A DNA stretch of 64,000 bases from positions 1-64,000 of the forward strand of contig NZ_JACXYX010000016.1 of the NCBI RefSeq assembly GCF_014779655.1, in the 5' to 3' direction. The DNA comes from Nocardioides ganghwensis (GTDB lineage: Bacteria; Actinomycetota; Actinomycetes; Propionibacteriales; Nocardioidaceae). The notes beneath the pieces are model-generated. The model saw only the letters and a list, made by a program, of their open reading frames with translations, had not been told where the DNA came from and did no database searches. Both the position numbers and the translations under genes were made by a program. This document shows, piece by piece, positions 49,250-57,923 of this stretch; the stretch's first letter is position 1, and every line of letters begins with the position of its first letter.

Positions 49250-50227
49250 TCAGCGCACCCGTACGACCGACTTGCCGAGGGTGCGGCGCTCGTCCATGTC
49301 GACGAGCGCCCGCCCGAAGTCGGCGAGGTCGTAGGTCGCGCCGATCGGCGGCTTCACCACGCCGGACTCGATCATCGGCGCGAGGCGGTGCCACTGCCGT
49401 TGCATGTAGCCGGGGCGCGTCATGGCGTACGCCCCCCAGCCGACGCCGCGGACGTCGGTGTTGCCGAGCAGCAGGCGGTTGACCTTGACCTCGGGGATGC
49501 CCTGGCCGGCGGCGAACCCGACGACCAGCACCCGGCCCTGCTCGGCCAGGCAGCGCAGCGAGTCGGTGAAGGCGTCGCCCCCGACGACGTCGAGCACCAC
49601 GTCGACGCCCGTGCCGCCGGTGAGCTCCTTGACCGCGTCCCTGAAGTCCGGGCCGACGACGACGTCGTCGGCGCCCGCCGCCCGGGCGAAGGCGGCCTTC
49701 TCCTCGGTGCTGACGACGGCGATCGTGCGGGCACCGAGGCCCTTGGCGACCTGGAGGGTGGCCGTGCCGACACCCCCGGCGGCCCCGTGCACGAGGACCG
49801 TCTCGCCCTCGCGCAGGCCGCCGCGCTCCTCGAGCGCGAACAGGGCCGTGAGGTAGTTCATCGGCAGCGCCGCGCCCGCGTCGTACGACAGCGTGTCGGG
49901 CAGCGCGAAGGTGAAGATCGCCGGGTTGGCGACGAGCTCGGCCGCACCGCCGTTGAGGTTGACGCCCGCGACCCGCTGGCCGACGGTGAAGCCACTGGAC
50001 TCCGGAGAGCCGGGGTCGAGGACGACGCCTGCGAAGTCGACGCCGAGGGTGAACGGCGGCTCGGGCTTGAACTGGTACTCGCCGCGGCTGAGCAGCAGGT
50101 CGGGGAACGCGACGCCCACGCTGTGCACCTCGACCAGCACGTCGTGGGGCCCGGGCGTCGGCGGGTCGACCTCGCGCACCTCGATGTCGGCGGGACCGGT
50201 GGGCGTGACGACCTGGACTGCGCGCAT
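49250..50227 (-). CDS. NADPH:quinone oxidoreductase family protein (MDR, zinc-free)
   Basis: A 325-residue medium-chain reductase of the zeta-crystallin/quinone oxidoreductase group. The GroES-like N-terminus has V-E-V-H-S-V-G-V-A-F-P-D and P-F-T-L-G-V-D-F-A-G-V-V; the NADPH Rossmann motif is V-H-G-A-A-G-G-V-G-T-A near residue 148. No cysteine ligands for zinc are seen. It reduces quinones or enones using NADPH. The start ATG 50227 is fixed by TAGGCT six bases upstream. Converges with the secreted beta-propeller gene with a single base between. Confidence 0.9.
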   Translation of the reverse strand: MRAVQVVTPTGPADIEVREVDPPTPGPHDVLVEVHSVGVAFPDLLLSRGEYQFKPEPPFTLGVDFAGVVLDPGSPESSGFTVGQRVAGVNLNGGAAELVANPAIFTFALPDTLSYDAGAALPMNYLTALFALEERGGLREGETVLVHGAAGGVGTATLQVAKGLGARTIAVVSTEEKAAFARAAGADDVVVGPDFRDAVKELTGGTGVDVVLDVVGGDAFTDSLRCLAEQGRVLVVGFAAGQGIPEVKVNRLLLGNTDVRGVGWGAYAMTRPGYMQRQWHRLAPMIESGVVKPPIGATYDLADFGRALVDMDERRTLGKSVVRVR

Positions 50228-50233
50228 GCGCCG

Positions 50234-50239
50234 AGCCTA
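50234..50239 (-). promoter_or_regulatory. -10 element of quinone oxidoreductase gene, leaderless
   Basis: TAGGCT, six bases, then ATG 50227. Confidence 0.5.
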
Positions 50240-50285
50240 GTCACGCACGAGGTACGCGTGCGGGCGTGGCGAGGGGGCCAGCAGG

Positions 50286-51497
50286 TCAGCCGACCTTCTT
50301 CACCTCGGCCAGCTCGAAGTGCATCGGGTCGGTCCAGCGCCAGTCCCCGCCCCACGCGAAGCCCCACGTCTTGAAGATCGCCACGACGTCGCGGTCGATC
50401 TCGCCGACCGTGCCGCGCTGGTTGCCCGCGGTGTTGACGTCGAGGGCGAGGCCGAAGGAGTGGTTGGACAACGTGGTCGTGTTGGCGATGAACCGGGGGT
50501 AGTAGCAGCCGGCGTACTGACGCGGGTCGATGGCGCCCGCCAGGCCGCGCTGCTGCACTTCGAGCAGCGCTGCGCGCAGCTGCGGGAACAGGTTCTTGTG
50601 GCAGGTGACGCTGCCCAGGATGGGCACCACCTCGGTGCGGATGTGGGCCCGCACCCAGGCCGGGTCTGGAGCGATCCGCCCGCCTCCGAGCACCGTGTAG
50701 CGGAACGTGCCGACCAGGCTGCCGAGCGTGCCGCCGGTCGGGATCGCGGTGAGCTTGGCGTCGGGGTCGAGCCCGAGCCGCGAGGCGACGTCGAGCATCT
50801 GGACCGAAGCGTCCTCGCCCACCAGCCGTTCGAGAGGCCTGCGGATCGTGGCGGGGGTGGTGCCGTCGGTCGAGATGAGCAGCCCGTTGTCCGTCGCCAT
50901 CTCGATGTCGGCTGCCCACGCGGTGTTGACGACCATGTCGATCGTCGGGATCTGGGGCGTGTAGGCCCCGACGTGCAGGGTCGGCGCACCCTCGTCGGTG
51001 CCGAGCCGGATCATCCCGTCCGGGTCCGCCAGCCGGCGGGCAACCCTCGCCTCGGTGGCCATCTCACCGCCGGCGACGCGGTCCCAGGCCTCCTGGAAGT
51101 CGGCCACCTCGGCGCGGGTGAAGTTGCGGTAGCCGGCGGGGTCGACGGCTGCGACGGTGAGCACGCGGTTCTCCAGGCTCACCTGGCCCAGGCCGATGCG
51201 CTCGGTGTGGGCGACGCCGCGCAGCTTCTCGATGCGCTCGAGCAGCTCGTCGTCGATCGGCTTGTCCCACTGCACGAGGATGTCGGCGCTCCACAGCCGG
51301 CCGTCGCGCTCGCCGGGCGGGTCCACGGCGTGGGCCGGGTCGGCGACGGGTGCGGTCGAGGGGCGCTGCGTGGGCTCGGCGACCGGCGAGGCGGGCGTGG
51401 CGTCCGGCTCCTCGCGGGCGGCGGGCTCGCTGCACGCGACGAGCACCAGCGCGAGGACAGCGGTCGCCGCCGCCCCGGCTCCCCGTCGTACGCCCAT
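50286..51497 (-). CDS. M15-family D-alanyl-D-alanine carboxypeptidase-like lipoprotein
   Basis: A 403-residue lipoprotein: lipobox V-L-V-A-C near residue 22 and a long Pro/Ala/Glu linker. The middle 200 residues are an uncharacterised beta-rich region. The C-terminal 130 residues are a peptidase M15-like domain with the zinc motif S-N-H-S-F-G-L-A-L-D (S-x-H-x-x-G-x-A-x-D) and W-x-D-P-M-H-F-E carrying the last His ligand. It likely trims peptidoglycan stem peptides outside the membrane. Start ATG 51497 follows a leaderless TAGGGT. It is the second M15-type protein of the window (cf. 783-1271). Confidence 0.85.
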   Translation of the reverse strand: MGVRRGAGAAATAVLALVLVACSEPAAREEPDATPASPVAEPTQRPSTAPVADPAHAVDPPGERDGRLWSADILVQWDKPIDDELLERIEKLRGVAHTERIGLGQVSLENRVLTVAAVDPAGYRNFTRAEVADFQEAWDRVAGGEMATEARVARRLADPDGMIRLGTDEGAPTLHVGAYTPQIPTIDMVVNTAWAADIEMATDNGLLISTDGTTPATIRRPLERLVGEDASVQMLDVASRLGLDPDAKLTAIPTGGTLGSLVGTFRYTVLGGGRIAPDPAWVRAHIRTEVVPILGSVTCHKNLFPQLRAALLEVQQRGLAGAIDPRQYAGCYYPRFIANTTTLSNHSFGLALDVNTAGNQRGTVGEIDRDVVAIFKTWGFAWGGDWRWTDPMHFELAEVKKVG

Positions 51498-51503
51498 GCC
51501 CAG

Positions 51504-51509
51504 ACCCTA
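51504..51509 (-). promoter_or_regulatory. -10 element of M15 lipoprotein gene, leaderless
   Basis: TAGGGT, six bases, then ATG 51497. It lies inside the last codon region of the upstream exporter gene's intergenic gap of nine bases plus its stop. Confidence 0.45.
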
Positions 51510-52895
51510 GGCAGTGCGTGTCTGGACGCGGTGCGGAATCGTGAACCACGAGACCAGGCCTCCGACGACCAGCAGGCCGGCGCAGGCGAGCACCGCGGAG
51601 CCGTACGCCGTGTCGAACCGCGCCGGGTCGCGGTAGTCGTCGCCGGCCAGGCCGACCGCCATGGGGAGCGCGGCGACCGCGAGCAGGGACCCGGCGCGGG
51701 CCAGCGCGTTGTTGATGCCGCTGGCGACGCCCGCCACCTCGTCGGGGGCGGCCGCCAGGACCGTCGCGGTGAGCGGCGCGACCATCAGCGCCAGCCCGAG
51801 GCCGAAGACGGTGAGCCCGGGAGCGACGTCGCGCCACCAGGTGACGTCGGGTCCGACGCGCAGCAGCAAGAGGGTGCCGGCCGCCATCACCAGCGGGCCG
51901 AAGGTCATCGGGATCCGCGGTCCGATGCGCTCGCCGAGCGCGCCCCCGCGGGCCGCGAGGAAGAGCATGCAGGCGGTGATCGGCAGCGTCGCCAGCCCGG
52001 CCTGGAGCGCGTTGTAGCCACCGACCGTCTGCAGCTGGAGGACGAGGAAGAACAGGATCGCGCCGAGCGCGGCGTAGACCACGAGGGTCATCAGGTTGGC
52101 GGCACTGAACGTGCGGTCGGCGAAGAGGCGCAGCGGCACCATCGGCTCGCGCGAGCGCCGCTCGACGACGACGAAGGCCACCGCTGCGACGACACCGCCT
52201 GTCGCCGCCCAGAGGGTCGCGGTCCCGCCGGCGTCGGTCAGCGCCCACGTGGTGCCGGCCAGGGCGAGGGCGGCCAGCACGGCACCGGCCACGTCGAAGC
52301 GCCCCTGCACCCGCGGGTCGCGGGTCTCCGGGACCCAGGTCTGCGCCAGCCACACGGTGACCGCGGCGAGCGGCAGGTTGATGAGGAAGATCCACCGCCA
52401 CGACGCGTGGTCCACCAGCAGCCCGCCGACGAGGGGCCCCAGCGCGGCGGCGATCCCGCCGAGGCCCGACCAGGCGCCGATCGCCCGGCTGCGGTCCTCC
52501 GCGCGGAACGCGCCCTGGATCATCGCGAGGCTCCCCGGGGTGAGCAGCGCCCCGCCCACGCCCTGCAGCACGCGCGCGACGACGAGCACCTCCGCGGTCG
52601 GTGCGAGCCCGCACAGCAGCGAGGCGGCCGCGAACCAGACGGTGCCGATCACGAAGACCCGTCGCCGGCCGAGCCGGTCGCCCAGCGAGCCGCCGAGCAG
52701 GATCAGGGAGGCGAGGGAGAGGAGGTAGCCGTTGGTGATCCACTGCAGCTGCGCCAGCGTCGCGTCGAGGTCCTCGCCCATCGTGCGGAGCGCGACGTTG
52801 ACGACCGTGCCGTCGAGGAGCGTCATCCCCGACCCCAGCGTCGCGGCGGCCACCACGCCGCGGGCGGGCGGCGTACCCCAGGAGACCGTGCTCAC
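51507..52895 (-). CDS. MFS transporter, DHA2 family
   Basis: A 462-residue exporter with 14 predicted helices. The N-terminus has T-L-L-D-G-T-V-V-N-V-A-L (motif D1), G-D-R-L-G-R-R-R-V-F (motif A), and motif C-type G-P-L-V-G-G-L. The pattern is that of the EmrB/QacA drug antiporters, distinct from the 30308 exporter by its shorter loops and lack of the charged N-terminus. Its GTG 52895 has TAGCCT six bases upstream. It ends about nine bases before the M15 gene start on the same strand. Confidence 0.88.
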   Translation of the reverse strand: MSTVSWGTPPARGVVAAATLGSGMTLLDGTVVNVALRTMGEDLDATLAQLQWITNGYLLSLASLILLGGSLGDRLGRRRVFVIGTVWFAAASLLCGLAPTAEVLVVARVLQGVGGALLTPGSLAMIQGAFRAEDRSRAIGAWSGLGGIAAALGPLVGGLLVDHASWRWIFLINLPLAAVTVWLAQTWVPETRDPRVQGRFDVAGAVLAALALAGTTWALTDAGGTATLWAATGGVVAAVAFVVVERRSREPMVPLRLFADRTFSAANLMTLVVYAALGAILFFLVLQLQTVGGYNALQAGLATLPITACMLFLAARGGALGERIGPRIPMTFGPLVMAAGTLLLLRVGPDVTWWRDVAPGLTVFGLGLALMVAPLTATVLAAAPDEVAGVASGINNALARAGSLLAVAALPMAVGLAGDDYRDPARFDTAYGSAVLACAGLLVVGGLVSWFTIPHRVQTRTA

Positions 52896-52901
52896 GACGC
52901 A

Positions 52902-52907
52902 AGGCTA
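52902..52907 (-). promoter_or_regulatory. -10 element of DHA2 exporter gene, leaderless
   Basis: TAGCCT, six bases, then GTG 52895. Confidence 0.5.
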
Positions 52908-53049
52908 GGCGCCACCGCTCACCGGACGTGCGGTCTAGAGCGTCCCGGCCCGTCCTTGACCGCGTCGGGGGGCAGTCGTTTGATCGCGAGAGACGTCCGC
53001 CACCCCCACCCCCACCCCCCGACGGGCGCACGGCAGGTCAGGAGACCCC

Positions 53050-54693
53050 ATGAACCTCTCGTCGTCATCGCCCCGGCGCCTCTCGCGCGCCGCGGGCTCG
53101 CTCGCGCTGGCCCTCGTCGCCGGCGTGCTCGCCTGGACCGGAGCCGCAGCACCCGCCGAGGCCGCCGCACCACCGTCGTGCCTCAAGCGCACCAACAACA
53201 CCTACGAGAAGCTCCTCGCGTGCGTCACCGTCGAGGGAGTACGCGGGCACCAGGCCGCCTTCCAGGGCATCGCGGACGCCAACGACGACGAGTACTACCC
53301 CGGCACCCGCGTGGCCGGCACCGAGGGGTACGCCGAGAGCGTCGAGTACGTCGCCGACAAGCTCCGGGCCGCCGGCTACACCGTCACCCTCGACCCCTTC
53401 GACTTCCAGTTCGTCTTCCCCGCCCTGCTGCGCCAGCTCTCCCCGGTGACGGCGGACCACGCGACCGGCACCTACACCGGCTCGGGCAACGGCGACGTCA
53501 CCGGCAACGTCGTCCCGGTCGACCTCGCCCTCACCCCGCCGCGGGACAGCTCCAGCGGCTGCGAGGCCGCCGACTTCGCCGGCCTCGACCTGTCCGGTCC
53601 GAGCGACATCGCGCTGGTCCAGCGCGGCACCTGTGCCTTCGCGATCAAGGCCGTGAACGCCCAGGCTGCCGGCGCGGAGGCCGTCGTCATCTTCAACCAG
53701 GGCAACGACCCGACGCGGGAGGGCCTCATCGTGGGCACCCTCAACCCGTCCCCGGCCCCGGTCACCGTCCCGGTGGTGGGCGCCAGCTTCGCCGCCGGCG
53801 TCGCGCTGTCCCAGCCGGGCTCGACCGCTCGCGTCCGCGTCCTGCCCAGCCAGACCCGTACCGACTACAACGTGCTGGCGGAGATGCGCGGCATCCTCAA
53901 CCCCGACAACGTGGTCATGAGTGGTGCGCACCTCGACAGCGTGGGGGCCGGTCCCGGCATCAACGACAACGGATCCGGCTCGGCCGCGCTGCTCGAGACC
54001 GCACTCCAGATGGCCAAGGTCAAGCCGCTCAACACCGTGCGCTACGCCTGGTGGGGCGCCGAGGAGGCCGGCCTGCTCGGCTCGACGGCGTACGTCCAGG
54101 GGCTCTCGCAGGCCGAGCGCGACCGCATCGCGCTCTACCTCAACTACGACATGGTGGGCTCGCCCAACTACGTCCTGATGACCTACGACGCCAACGAGTC
54201 GACCTTCGCCGCGCCGGCCGGCGTGCCGATCCCGGAGGGCTCGGAGGCGATCGAGAACCTCTACGAGCGGTTCTACACCTCCGTCGGCCGGCCCTATGAC
54301 GACACCCAGTACTCGGGTCGCAGCGACTACCAGGCGTTCATCGTCGCCGGGATCCCGTCCGGAGGGCTGTTCACCGGCGCGGAGGTCGTCAAGACCCCGG
54401 CACAGCAGGCCATCTGGGGTGGCACGGCGGGCGCGCAGTTCGACCCGTGCTACCACCTGGCCTGCGACACCTTCGCCAACAACAGCAACGCCGCGCTCGA
54501 GGTCAACAGCGACCTGATCGCCTATGCGGCGCTGACGTACGCCTACTCGACCGAGGACGTCAACGGGGTGGCGGGCGAGCCCGTGCCCGAGTCCGTCCCG
54601 CTCCCCTCCCCGGCAGGGCCCGAGGGCACGTTCTGCACGACCGCGGGCTGCCCGTCCGGTGGTCTCCACGACGACCACGACCCGAGCGAGTAG
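53050..54693 (+). CDS. Secreted M28 aminopeptidase with PA domain
   Basis: A 547-residue exported zinc aminopeptidase. A long signal peptide ends A-E-A-A near residue 37. A PA (protease-associated) insert is recognised by I-A-L-V-Q-R-G-T-C-A-F-A-I-K-A-V-N-A-Q and V-V-I-F-N-Q-G. The M28 catalytic part has G-A-H-L-D-S (zinc His), G-I-N-D-N-G-S-G (bridging Asp), W-W-G-A-E-E-A-G-L-L-G-S (catalytic Glu pair) and Y-D-M-V-G-S (Asp). A late Y-H-L-A-C-D-T holds the last His ligand. It resembles Streptomyces griseus aminopeptidase. GGAGACCCC precedes ATG 53050. The C-terminal tail is acidic/histidine (H-D-D-H-D-P). Confidence 0.93.
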   Translation: MNLSSSSPRRLSRAAGSLALALVAGVLAWTGAAAPAEAAAPPSCLKRTNNTYEKLLACVTVEGVRGHQAAFQGIADANDDEYYPGTRVAGTEGYAESVEYVADKLRAAGYTVTLDPFDFQFVFPALLRQLSPVTADHATGTYTGSGNGDVTGNVVPVDLALTPPRDSSSGCEAADFAGLDLSGPSDIALVQRGTCAFAIKAVNAQAAGAEAVVIFNQGNDPTREGLIVGTLNPSPAPVTVPVVGASFAAGVALSQPGSTARVRVLPSQTRTDYNVLAEMRGILNPDNVVMSGAHLDSVGAGPGINDNGSGSAALLETALQMAKVKPLNTVRYAWWGAEEAGLLGSTAYVQGLSQAERDRIALYLNYDMVGSPNYVLMTYDANESTFAAPAGVPIPEGSEAIENLYERFYTSVGRPYDDTQYSGRSDYQAFIVAGIPSGGLFTGAEVVKTPAQQAIWGGTAGAQFDPCYHLACDTFANNSNAALEVNSDLIAYAALTYAYSTEDVNGVAGEPVPESVPLPSPAGPEGTFCTTAGCPSGGLHDDHDPSE

Positions 54694-54768
54694 CACGGCG
54701 CCGGGACCCAGGGGCCGGTCGTCGCACCCGCGGCGGCCGTCCCCTCGGACCCGGCCCGCCCCGGGCGC

Positions 54769-55332
54769 TCAGCCGCCGAGGACCTTGGCGGCGAGCCAGG
54801 CGATGTCGGCGCCGGTCTGCTCCGGCGAGCCGGACGGCTGCATGACGTGGCTGAGCACCACGCGTACGACCATGTCGATCGCCGGGTCGAGGTGGTCGGC
54901 GTCGAGGCCCGGGGAGTAGGGCGCCACCCGCGCGCTGATGACCTCCTTCGCCACGCCGAGCAGGCCGGCGGCGTTGGTCGTCAGCAGCGGCAGCAGCTCG
55001 GTGTCGGCGCCGTGGGTGGCGCTGACCACCGCGTGCAGCAGCTTGTTGGCACGCGCATAGGTGAGCACGTCGGACACGGCCTTCTCGATCGCGCCGCCCA
55101 GGTCGTCGGGCCGGGCGTCGAACGCCTGCTCCACCACCTGGAGGAAGCGGGCCAGCTCCTCGAGGATCATGGTCTCGGCCAGCGCCGGTTTGGAGCCGAC
55201 CTCGTTGTAGACGGTCTGCCGGCTCACCCCGGCCGCCTCGGCGAGGCGCGCCATCGTGACCGCTGCCCATCCCGAGGAGGTCGTCAGCTCGACGGCCGCC
55301 GCGACGATGCGGTCGCGGGTGGTCTCGGGCAT
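54769..55332 (-). CDS. TetR family regulator downstream of alkB (AlkX-like)
   Basis: A 187-residue TetR regulator with helix-turn-helix V-T-M-A-R-L-A-E-A-A-G-V-S-R-Q-T-V-Y-N-E and a mostly helical ligand domain. It is on the same strand as and just downstream of the AlkB-rubredoxin gene. In Dietzia a TetR protein in the same place (AlkX) represses the alkane hydroxylase operon and is relieved by fatty acids; I infer the same here. A TAGACT element six bases before ATG 55332 would give it its own leaderless promoter in addition to readthrough. Putative operators are at 56970-57024. Confidence 0.85.
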   Translation of the reverse strand: MPETTRDRIVAAAVELTTSSGWAAVTMARLAEAAGVSRQTVYNEVGSKPALAETMILEELARFLQVVEQAFDARPDDLGGAIEKAVSDVLTYARANKLLHAVVSATHGADTELLPLLTTNAAGLLGVAKEVISARVAPYSPGLDADHLDPAIDMVVRVVLSHVMQPSGSPEQTGADIAWLAAKVLGG

Positions 55333-55338
55333 GCGCCG

Positions 55339-55344
55339 AGTCTA
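55339..55344 (-). promoter_or_regulatory. -10 element of AlkX-like gene, leaderless
   Basis: TAGACT, six bases, then ATG 55332. Confidence 0.5.
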
Positions 55345-55357
55345 GGAGCCCCGGCGT

Positions 55358-55454
55358 ACGTCATGGCGCACGGTCGTCCTGACCGCCACCGCCCATGACG
55401 TCGTCGGGCAACGTCATGGGGGGTGGTCGCCGCAGCCACCACCGCCCATGACGT
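55358..55454. repeat. Two inverted pairs of ACGTCATGG words
   Basis: TACGTCATGG (55358-55367) faces CCATGACGT (55393-55401); ACGTCATGGG (55411-55420) faces CCCATGACGT (55445-55454), with an inner GTGGT/ACCAC stem. They fill the gap between alkB and the TetR gene. The same word occurs at 18313-18375. Confidence 0.75.
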
Positions 55455-55462
55455 ACGGACCG

Positions 55463-56947
55463 TCAGGCGACCGAGCGCTCCGGCTCGCAGGGGACGAAGT
55501 CGACCTTCTCGCGCACGCCGCAGTCCGGGCAGCACCAGTCGTCGGGGATGTCGGCCCAGGCGGTGCCGGCCGCGAAGCCCTCGTGCTCGTCGCCCGCCGC
55601 GACCTCGTAGACGTACTCGCAGCTGGGGCAGCGGGCCGCGAGCACCTCGGCCACGGCCCCGGGCAGGGCCTCCCCGGCGGCGCGCTCGGCCTCGGCCCGG
55701 GCGGCGTACCCGACCGCGTCGTAGCGGCGGAGGTACGTCTCGCGCTTGCGCGGGCTGATGTTGGCGAGCGAGACGTCGCCGCCGAAGTGGTCGACCACCC
55801 GCTGGTCCATGACCCGGCGCCAGACGGCGGGGACGATGGCCAGCACGATCATCCCGGCGTACCCCGTCGGGAGCACCGGGCTCTCCTCGAAGTCGCGCAG
55901 TGTCTGGTACCGCCGGGTGGGGTTGGCGTGGTGGTCGCTGTGGCGCTGCAGGTGGTAGAGCAGCACGTTGGTCGCGATGTTGTTGGAGTTCCAGCTGTGG
56001 CTGGGCAGCACCCGCTCGTAGCGCTGGCGGTCGCCCTCGCCGACCTTCTGCCGCAGCATCCCGTAGTGCTCCATGTAGTTGACGACCTCGAGGAGCGAGA
56101 ACCCGACGACCGCCTGGATCACGAGGAACGGCAGCACCTCGATGCCGAAGGCGGCGAGCACCGCGACCCACAGCACGACCGACATGAGCCACGCGTTGAG
56201 GACGTCGTTGTCGAGGCGCCAGGGGCTCTGCTTGCGGCGGGCCAGCCGCCGCTTCTCCAGGCGCCAGGCCGACTTCAGGGAGCCGCCGACCGTGCGGGGC
56301 CAGAACTGGTAGAAGTTCTCGCCCAGCCGGGCGCTCGCGGGGTCCTCGGGAGTCGCGACACGGACGTGGTGGCCGCGGTTGTGCTCGATGTAGAAGTGGC
56401 CGTAGAAGACCTGCGCGAGCGCGATCTTGGACAGCCAGCGCTCGTTGGCCTCCTTCTTGTGGCCGAGCTCGTGGGCGGTGTTGATGCCGATGCCGCCGAT
56501 GCAGCCGATCGAGACGGCCATGCCGATCTTGTCGAGCGTCGACAACGGCTGGTCGGCGAGCAGCCCGAAGTAGTCCCAGCCGCCGACCACGGCCATCGCG
56601 CCGAGGAAGCCGGCGTACTGGATCGGGAGGAAGAGGTAGGTGATCCAGCGGTAGTAGCGGTCCTGCTCCAGCGCCTCGATCACGTCGTCCGGCGGGTTGG
56701 AGCGGTCGAGCCCGGCGACCAGGTCGATCGCCGGCACGATGCCGAGGATCACGATCGGACCGATCCAGAACCAGACGCTCCACCCCGTGGCGAGGTAGCC
56801 GCCGAAGGCGACGAAGGCCAGGCTCGGCACCACGAGCCCGATGAGCCAGAGGTAGCGCTTGCGGTCCTTCCAGAGCTCCGTCGTGCCGTCGGGCACCGTT
56901 CCGCTGGGGGCGAGTCGGCTGGGAACTCGGGTGGGGTAGCCGGGCAT
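55463..56947 (-). CDS. alkB: Alkane 1-monooxygenase fused to rubredoxin
   Basis: A 494-residue integral-membrane diiron enzyme that hydroxylates medium/long n-alkanes at the terminal carbon. About six helices surround the His boxes: H-E-L-G-H-K (159-164), E-H-N-R-G-H-H (188-194), N-Y-M-E-H-Y-G (290-296) and L-Q-R-H-S-D-H-H (333-340). After a linker, residues 435-485 are a rubredoxin with C-P-S-C (440, 443) and C-P-D-C (473, 476), which delivers electrons; the fusion is known from Dietzia, Prauserella and Nocardioides. A rubredoxin reductase is not in the window. AGGAGG lies seven bases before ATG 56947. Confidence 0.95.
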   Translation of the reverse strand: MPGYPTRVPSRLAPSGTVPDGTTELWKDRKRYLWLIGLVVPSLAFVAFGGYLATGWSVWFWIGPIVILGIVPAIDLVAGLDRSNPPDDVIEALEQDRYYRWITYLFLPIQYAGFLGAMAVVGGWDYFGLLADQPLSTLDKIGMAVSIGCIGGIGINTAHELGHKKEANERWLSKIALAQVFYGHFYIEHNRGHHVRVATPEDPASARLGENFYQFWPRTVGGSLKSAWRLEKRRLARRKQSPWRLDNDVLNAWLMSVVLWVAVLAAFGIEVLPFLVIQAVVGFSLLEVVNYMEHYGMLRQKVGEGDRQRYERVLPSHSWNSNNIATNVLLYHLQRHSDHHANPTRRYQTLRDFEESPVLPTGYAGMIVLAIVPAVWRRVMDQRVVDHFGGDVSLANISPRKRETYLRRYDAVGYAARAEAERAAGEALPGAVAEVLAARCPSCEYVYEVAAGDEHEGFAAGTAWADIPDDWCCPDCGVREKVDFVPCEPERSVA

Positions 56948-56969
56948 CTGCGGACCTCCTGCCGTGGGG

Positions 56970-56994
56970 TTTACAAGACCATACGATCTGTAAA
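56970..56994. promoter_or_regulatory. alkB operator 1 (TTTACA-N13-TGTAAA)
   Basis: Arms TTTACA and TGTAAA (7 bp with the flanking G/C) enclose 13 bases. It covers the -10 TATGGT (56978-56983, minus strand) of the alkB promoter, whose -35 TTGTCA lies 17 bases upstream at 57001-57006. Likely bound by the AlkX-like TetR protein. Confidence 0.65.
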
Positions 56995-56999
56995 CTCCT

Positions 57000-57024
57000 T
57001 TGACAAGAGGCCGCTTTCTGTCAA
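57000..57024. promoter_or_regulatory. alkB operator 2 (TTGACA-N13-TGTCAA)
   Basis: Same architecture as operator 1: 6-bp arms, 13-base spacer, and shared TTNACAAGA-N8-TCTGTNAA words. It starts exactly 30 bp (about three helical turns) from operator 1 and overlaps the -35 element. Confidence 0.6.
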
Positions 57025-57132
57025 GCCAGCCGTGGGGTCGGGCGTCCGTCAGGCGTTCCGGCCGAGCCGCGGCCCCACCGCGGCGCTGTCTCGTCGGGTG
57101 TTGCCCCCGTCACATCCTCCGAGTGCTGGCGA

Positions 57133-57138
57133 TAGGTT
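57133..57138 (+). promoter_or_regulatory. -10 element of ppgK, leaderless
   Basis: TAGGTT, seven bases, then ATG 57146. Confidence 0.5.
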
Positions 57139-57145
57139 GTGCGCC

Positions 57146-57901
57146 ATGGAACACCCCTTCGGCATCGACTTCGGCGGCACCGGCATCAAGGGCGCCCCCG
57201 TCGACCTCGAGGTCGGCGACTTCGCCGCCGACCGGGTCCGGATCGACACCCCCAAGCCGGCGACCCCGCAAGCGGTGGCCCGCGTCTTCGGCGAGATAGT
57301 CGGCAGCTTCCCCGTCTCGACGAAGCCCGTCGGGGTGACGGTGCCGGGCATCGTCCGCCGGGGCGTCGTGCTCTCCGCGGCCAACATCGACAAGTCGTGG
57401 ATCGGCGAGGACGCCGACGCGATCTTCACCGAGGCGCTCGGCCGGGAGGTCCACGTCGTCAACGACGCGGACGCCGCCGGGCTCGCCGAGGCCGAGTACG
57501 GCGCGGCCAAGGGCCGCGGCGGCCTCGTCATGGTCATCACGCTCGGCACCGGCATCGGCTCGGCGATGATCTGGGACGGCCAGCTCGTCCCCAACTCCGA
57601 GATGGGCCACCTCGAGCTCGACGGCGCGGTCGCCGAGGTCACCACCGCCACCAGCGCGCGTGAGCGCGAGGGGCTGAGCTGGGAGGCGTGGTCGGAACGG
57701 CTCACCGCCTACTTCCGCCACCTCGAGCGGCTGTTCTCCCCCGACCTGTTCGTGGTCGGCGGCGGGGTCAGCAAGTCCTGGGACAAGTTCGGCCACCTGA
57801 TCAAGGTGGAGACCGAGATGGTGCCCGCGACCCTGCAGAACCGCGCCGGCATCGTCGGCGCCGCGCTCGTCGCCCACCGCAAGGCCGGCAGCCCGGACTG
57901 A
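57146..57901 (+). CDS. ppgK: Polyphosphate-dependent glucokinase
   Basis: A 251-residue ROK-fold kinase that phosphorylates glucose with polyphosphate (and often ATP). The N-terminal phosphate-1 motif is G-I-D-F-G-G-T-G-I-K-G. Further signatures are V-N-D-A-D-A-A-G-L-A-E-A with the catalytic Asp, the phosphate loop L-G-T-G-I-G-S-A and N-S-E-M-G-H-L-E-L. The E-M-G-H-L-E form and short length are characteristic of actinobacterial PpgK rather than ROK glucokinases with zinc-finger cysteines, which are absent. Divergent from alkB, with its own leaderless promoter. Confidence 0.95.
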   Translation: MEHPFGIDFGGTGIKGAPVDLEVGDFAADRVRIDTPKPATPQAVARVFGEIVGSFPVSTKPVGVTVPGIVRRGVVLSAANIDKSWIGEDADAIFTEALGREVHVVNDADAAGLAEAEYGAAKGRGGLVMVITLGTGIGSAMIWDGQLVPNSEMGHLELDGAVAEVTTATSAREREGLSWEAWSERLTAYFRHLERLFSPDLFVVGGGVSKSWDKFGHLIKVETEMVPATLQNRAGIVGAALVAHRKAGSPD

Positions 57902-57923
57902 GTCCCGTACGGCCTCCCGGCGC

